From Taudactylus pleione (taxonomy: Eukaryota > Chordata > Amphibia > Anura > Myobatrachidae), in NCBI GenBank assembly GCA_031769625.1, contig JAUIMM010000202.1, positions 11,394,001 through 11,458,000 of the forward strand: a stretch of 64,000 nt of DNA. The letters are read 5' to 3'. Numbering within the stretch: the first letter of the stretch is position 1; each line of letters opens with the position of its first letter. Below are positions 63,159 through 64,000 of the stretch, piece by piece. The notes under the pieces are model-generated. The model was given only the letters and a program-made list of their open reading frames with translations. It was not told the origin of the DNA and ran no database searches. A program made the translations under genes and the position numbers.

Positions 63159-64000
63159 TCAAAAATAGATTCAATTTAAAATGGTGTTTCCTGACTAGCT
63201 AAGCCTGAATCTTTACAGATTGAGGTTTTCCAAAAATGACAAAAAGTGCAAATGCAGCTACTAAAGATCCAGCGATGACAGCAAACCTCATGGAATGATC
63301 CTTCTTCAGACAGGTAAGTGCTACAAAAGGACATCATCAAGCAGACACTTTCTGCCAAACTACTGTGTATTGCTTTGATCTTCCAGAGCTTTCATCCTAC
63401 TGATCCTAGGGGTCCAAGGGTTCCAACGTAGTGAACGCTGTCATTCCTCTGCAAATGACTCATGTCTCTATCTTCTCAGCAAAATTCTTCTAAGTTCCAT
63501 CTTGACTGTAGACAACATCAGCAATGGAAAAGGCCAGCCATTTACGTCTCAGCATCAGGGTGGAGACGAAGCAGTAATCAAAGAAAGATTCCTGCTAAAT
63601 TGGTGTACTCTACCACTGTATTACGACGCTTTATTACATTATTTGGCATCATATTTACCTAATGTTATCTGCCATAGCATTTTGTCCTTATATAAAATGT
63701 TGATGTATCACTGTTATGAATTGTTATCTGCTGCATTTTAGCTTTATGTTTAACATTGTTATATATGTTATACACTTTTTTACTGTATGACACAGCATAA
63801 TGTGCTTATATTACCGTCATGCATTGTTTTATTATTTGTACATTGCCGCAGTATTATGTTTTAATATTAAGTTGTTATGTAATAGATATATGGTGTTGAC
63901 TTAAGCAATTTTGCTCTGTATATAGCATTGATATGTATAACATTAATACACTGTTATCTTTTGCAAAAATAGTGTTCAATAGAATGATGTATTGTGTTTA
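63159..64000 (+). repeat. Monomer 73 (type S, cut by window end)
   Basis: 842 bp present; the last ~44 bp lie outside the window. Hydrophobic minus-strand frame and open plus frame as in 68. Confidence 0.95.

Larger units (their letters stand above)
1..64000 (+). repeat. Satellite array, ~0.88-kb monomer, 73 copies
   Basis: Every part of the window aligns with the same monomer, tracked here by the box tcgaaaatagattcaattt and its variants. All monomers face the same way and abut without spacers. Copies differ by scattered substitutions and a limited set of recurring indels, so monomers can be grouped into related types and block duplications. This is the pattern expected from unequal crossing-over and gene conversion in satellite DNA. 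Neither end of the array is in the window. The family is not recognised; a centromeric, pericentromeric or other heterochromatic location is inference. Confidence 0.98.

Noticed and set aside
1..64000. CRISPR array
   Set aside because: Repeats are about 880 bp and directly adjacent, with no unique spacers.
1..64000. Bacterial or phage origin
   Set aside because: No coding density, no ribosome-binding pattern and no operon; a 64-kb homogenised satellite with splice-like motifs is eukaryotic.
1..64000. Tandem RNA gene cluster (rRNA, tRNA, snRNA or histone)
   Set aside because: I saw no rRNA, tRNA box A/B or snRNA-like core in the monomer, and no histone-like protein in any frame.
1..64000. 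Transposable element insertions
   Set aside because: The monomer phase is unbroken from end to end; there are no terminal repeats, target-site duplications or foreign segments.

Overview
The whole window is one uninterrupted satellite DNA array. By eye I count 72 complete head-to-tail monomers and one cut monomer, all on the same strand. Complete monomers are 840-892 bp long, most of them 865-892. I used the phase in which a monomer begins at base 1 (the tcgaaaatag box); that phase is arbitrary. I found no unique DNA, no transposon, no tRNA or rRNA, no inverted monomer and no conventional protein-coding gene. The organism must be a eukaryote: a homogenised, AT-rich satellite with higher-order structure, consensus-like splice motifs and abundant CpG-to-TpG/CpA variation points to nuclear heterochromatin, probably of a species that methylates CpG. 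I do not recognise the family and cannot name a taxon.

Monomer anatomy, in coordinates of monomer 10 (7901-8786): a short perfect hairpin (7946-7967); a small hydrophobic reading frame on the minus strand (7941-8033); a consensus-like 5' splice site (8056) and 3' splice site (8128) enclosing 73 nt; a 118-codon open frame on the plus strand starting at that acceptor (8127-8483); a TATATAAAA box (8431-8439); and a clearly more A/T-rich tail (8484-8786). Monomers fall into a long class (44 copies), with a net 12-bp insertion inside the open frame, and a short class (29 copies) without it.

Layout: 1-16.7 kb holds a loose six-monomer higher-order repeat (period exactly 5297 bp between 2604-5248 and 7901-10545) plus small duplications. 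16.7-26.3 kb holds trimer (2631 bp) and seven-monomer (about 6.11 kb) duplications and three of the clear recombinant or deleted monomers. 26.3-40.3 kb is a nearly perfect tandem duplication of an eight-monomer block (about 6.99 kb), with a crossover point visible near 33.13 kb. 40.3-49.9 kb repeats a four-monomer block at about 6.13 kb spacing. 49.9-64 kb is built from a few distinctive monomer types (called P, Q, R, S, T below) shuffled with several chimeric monomers.

The most interesting signal is that the 118-codon frame tolerates almost only indels of 3n bases, while indels elsewhere in the monomer are not multiples of three. This suggests the satellite descends from an amplified exon-intron piece of a gene, or once encoded a product. 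Many copies carry nonsense changes, so I do not call it a functional gene.
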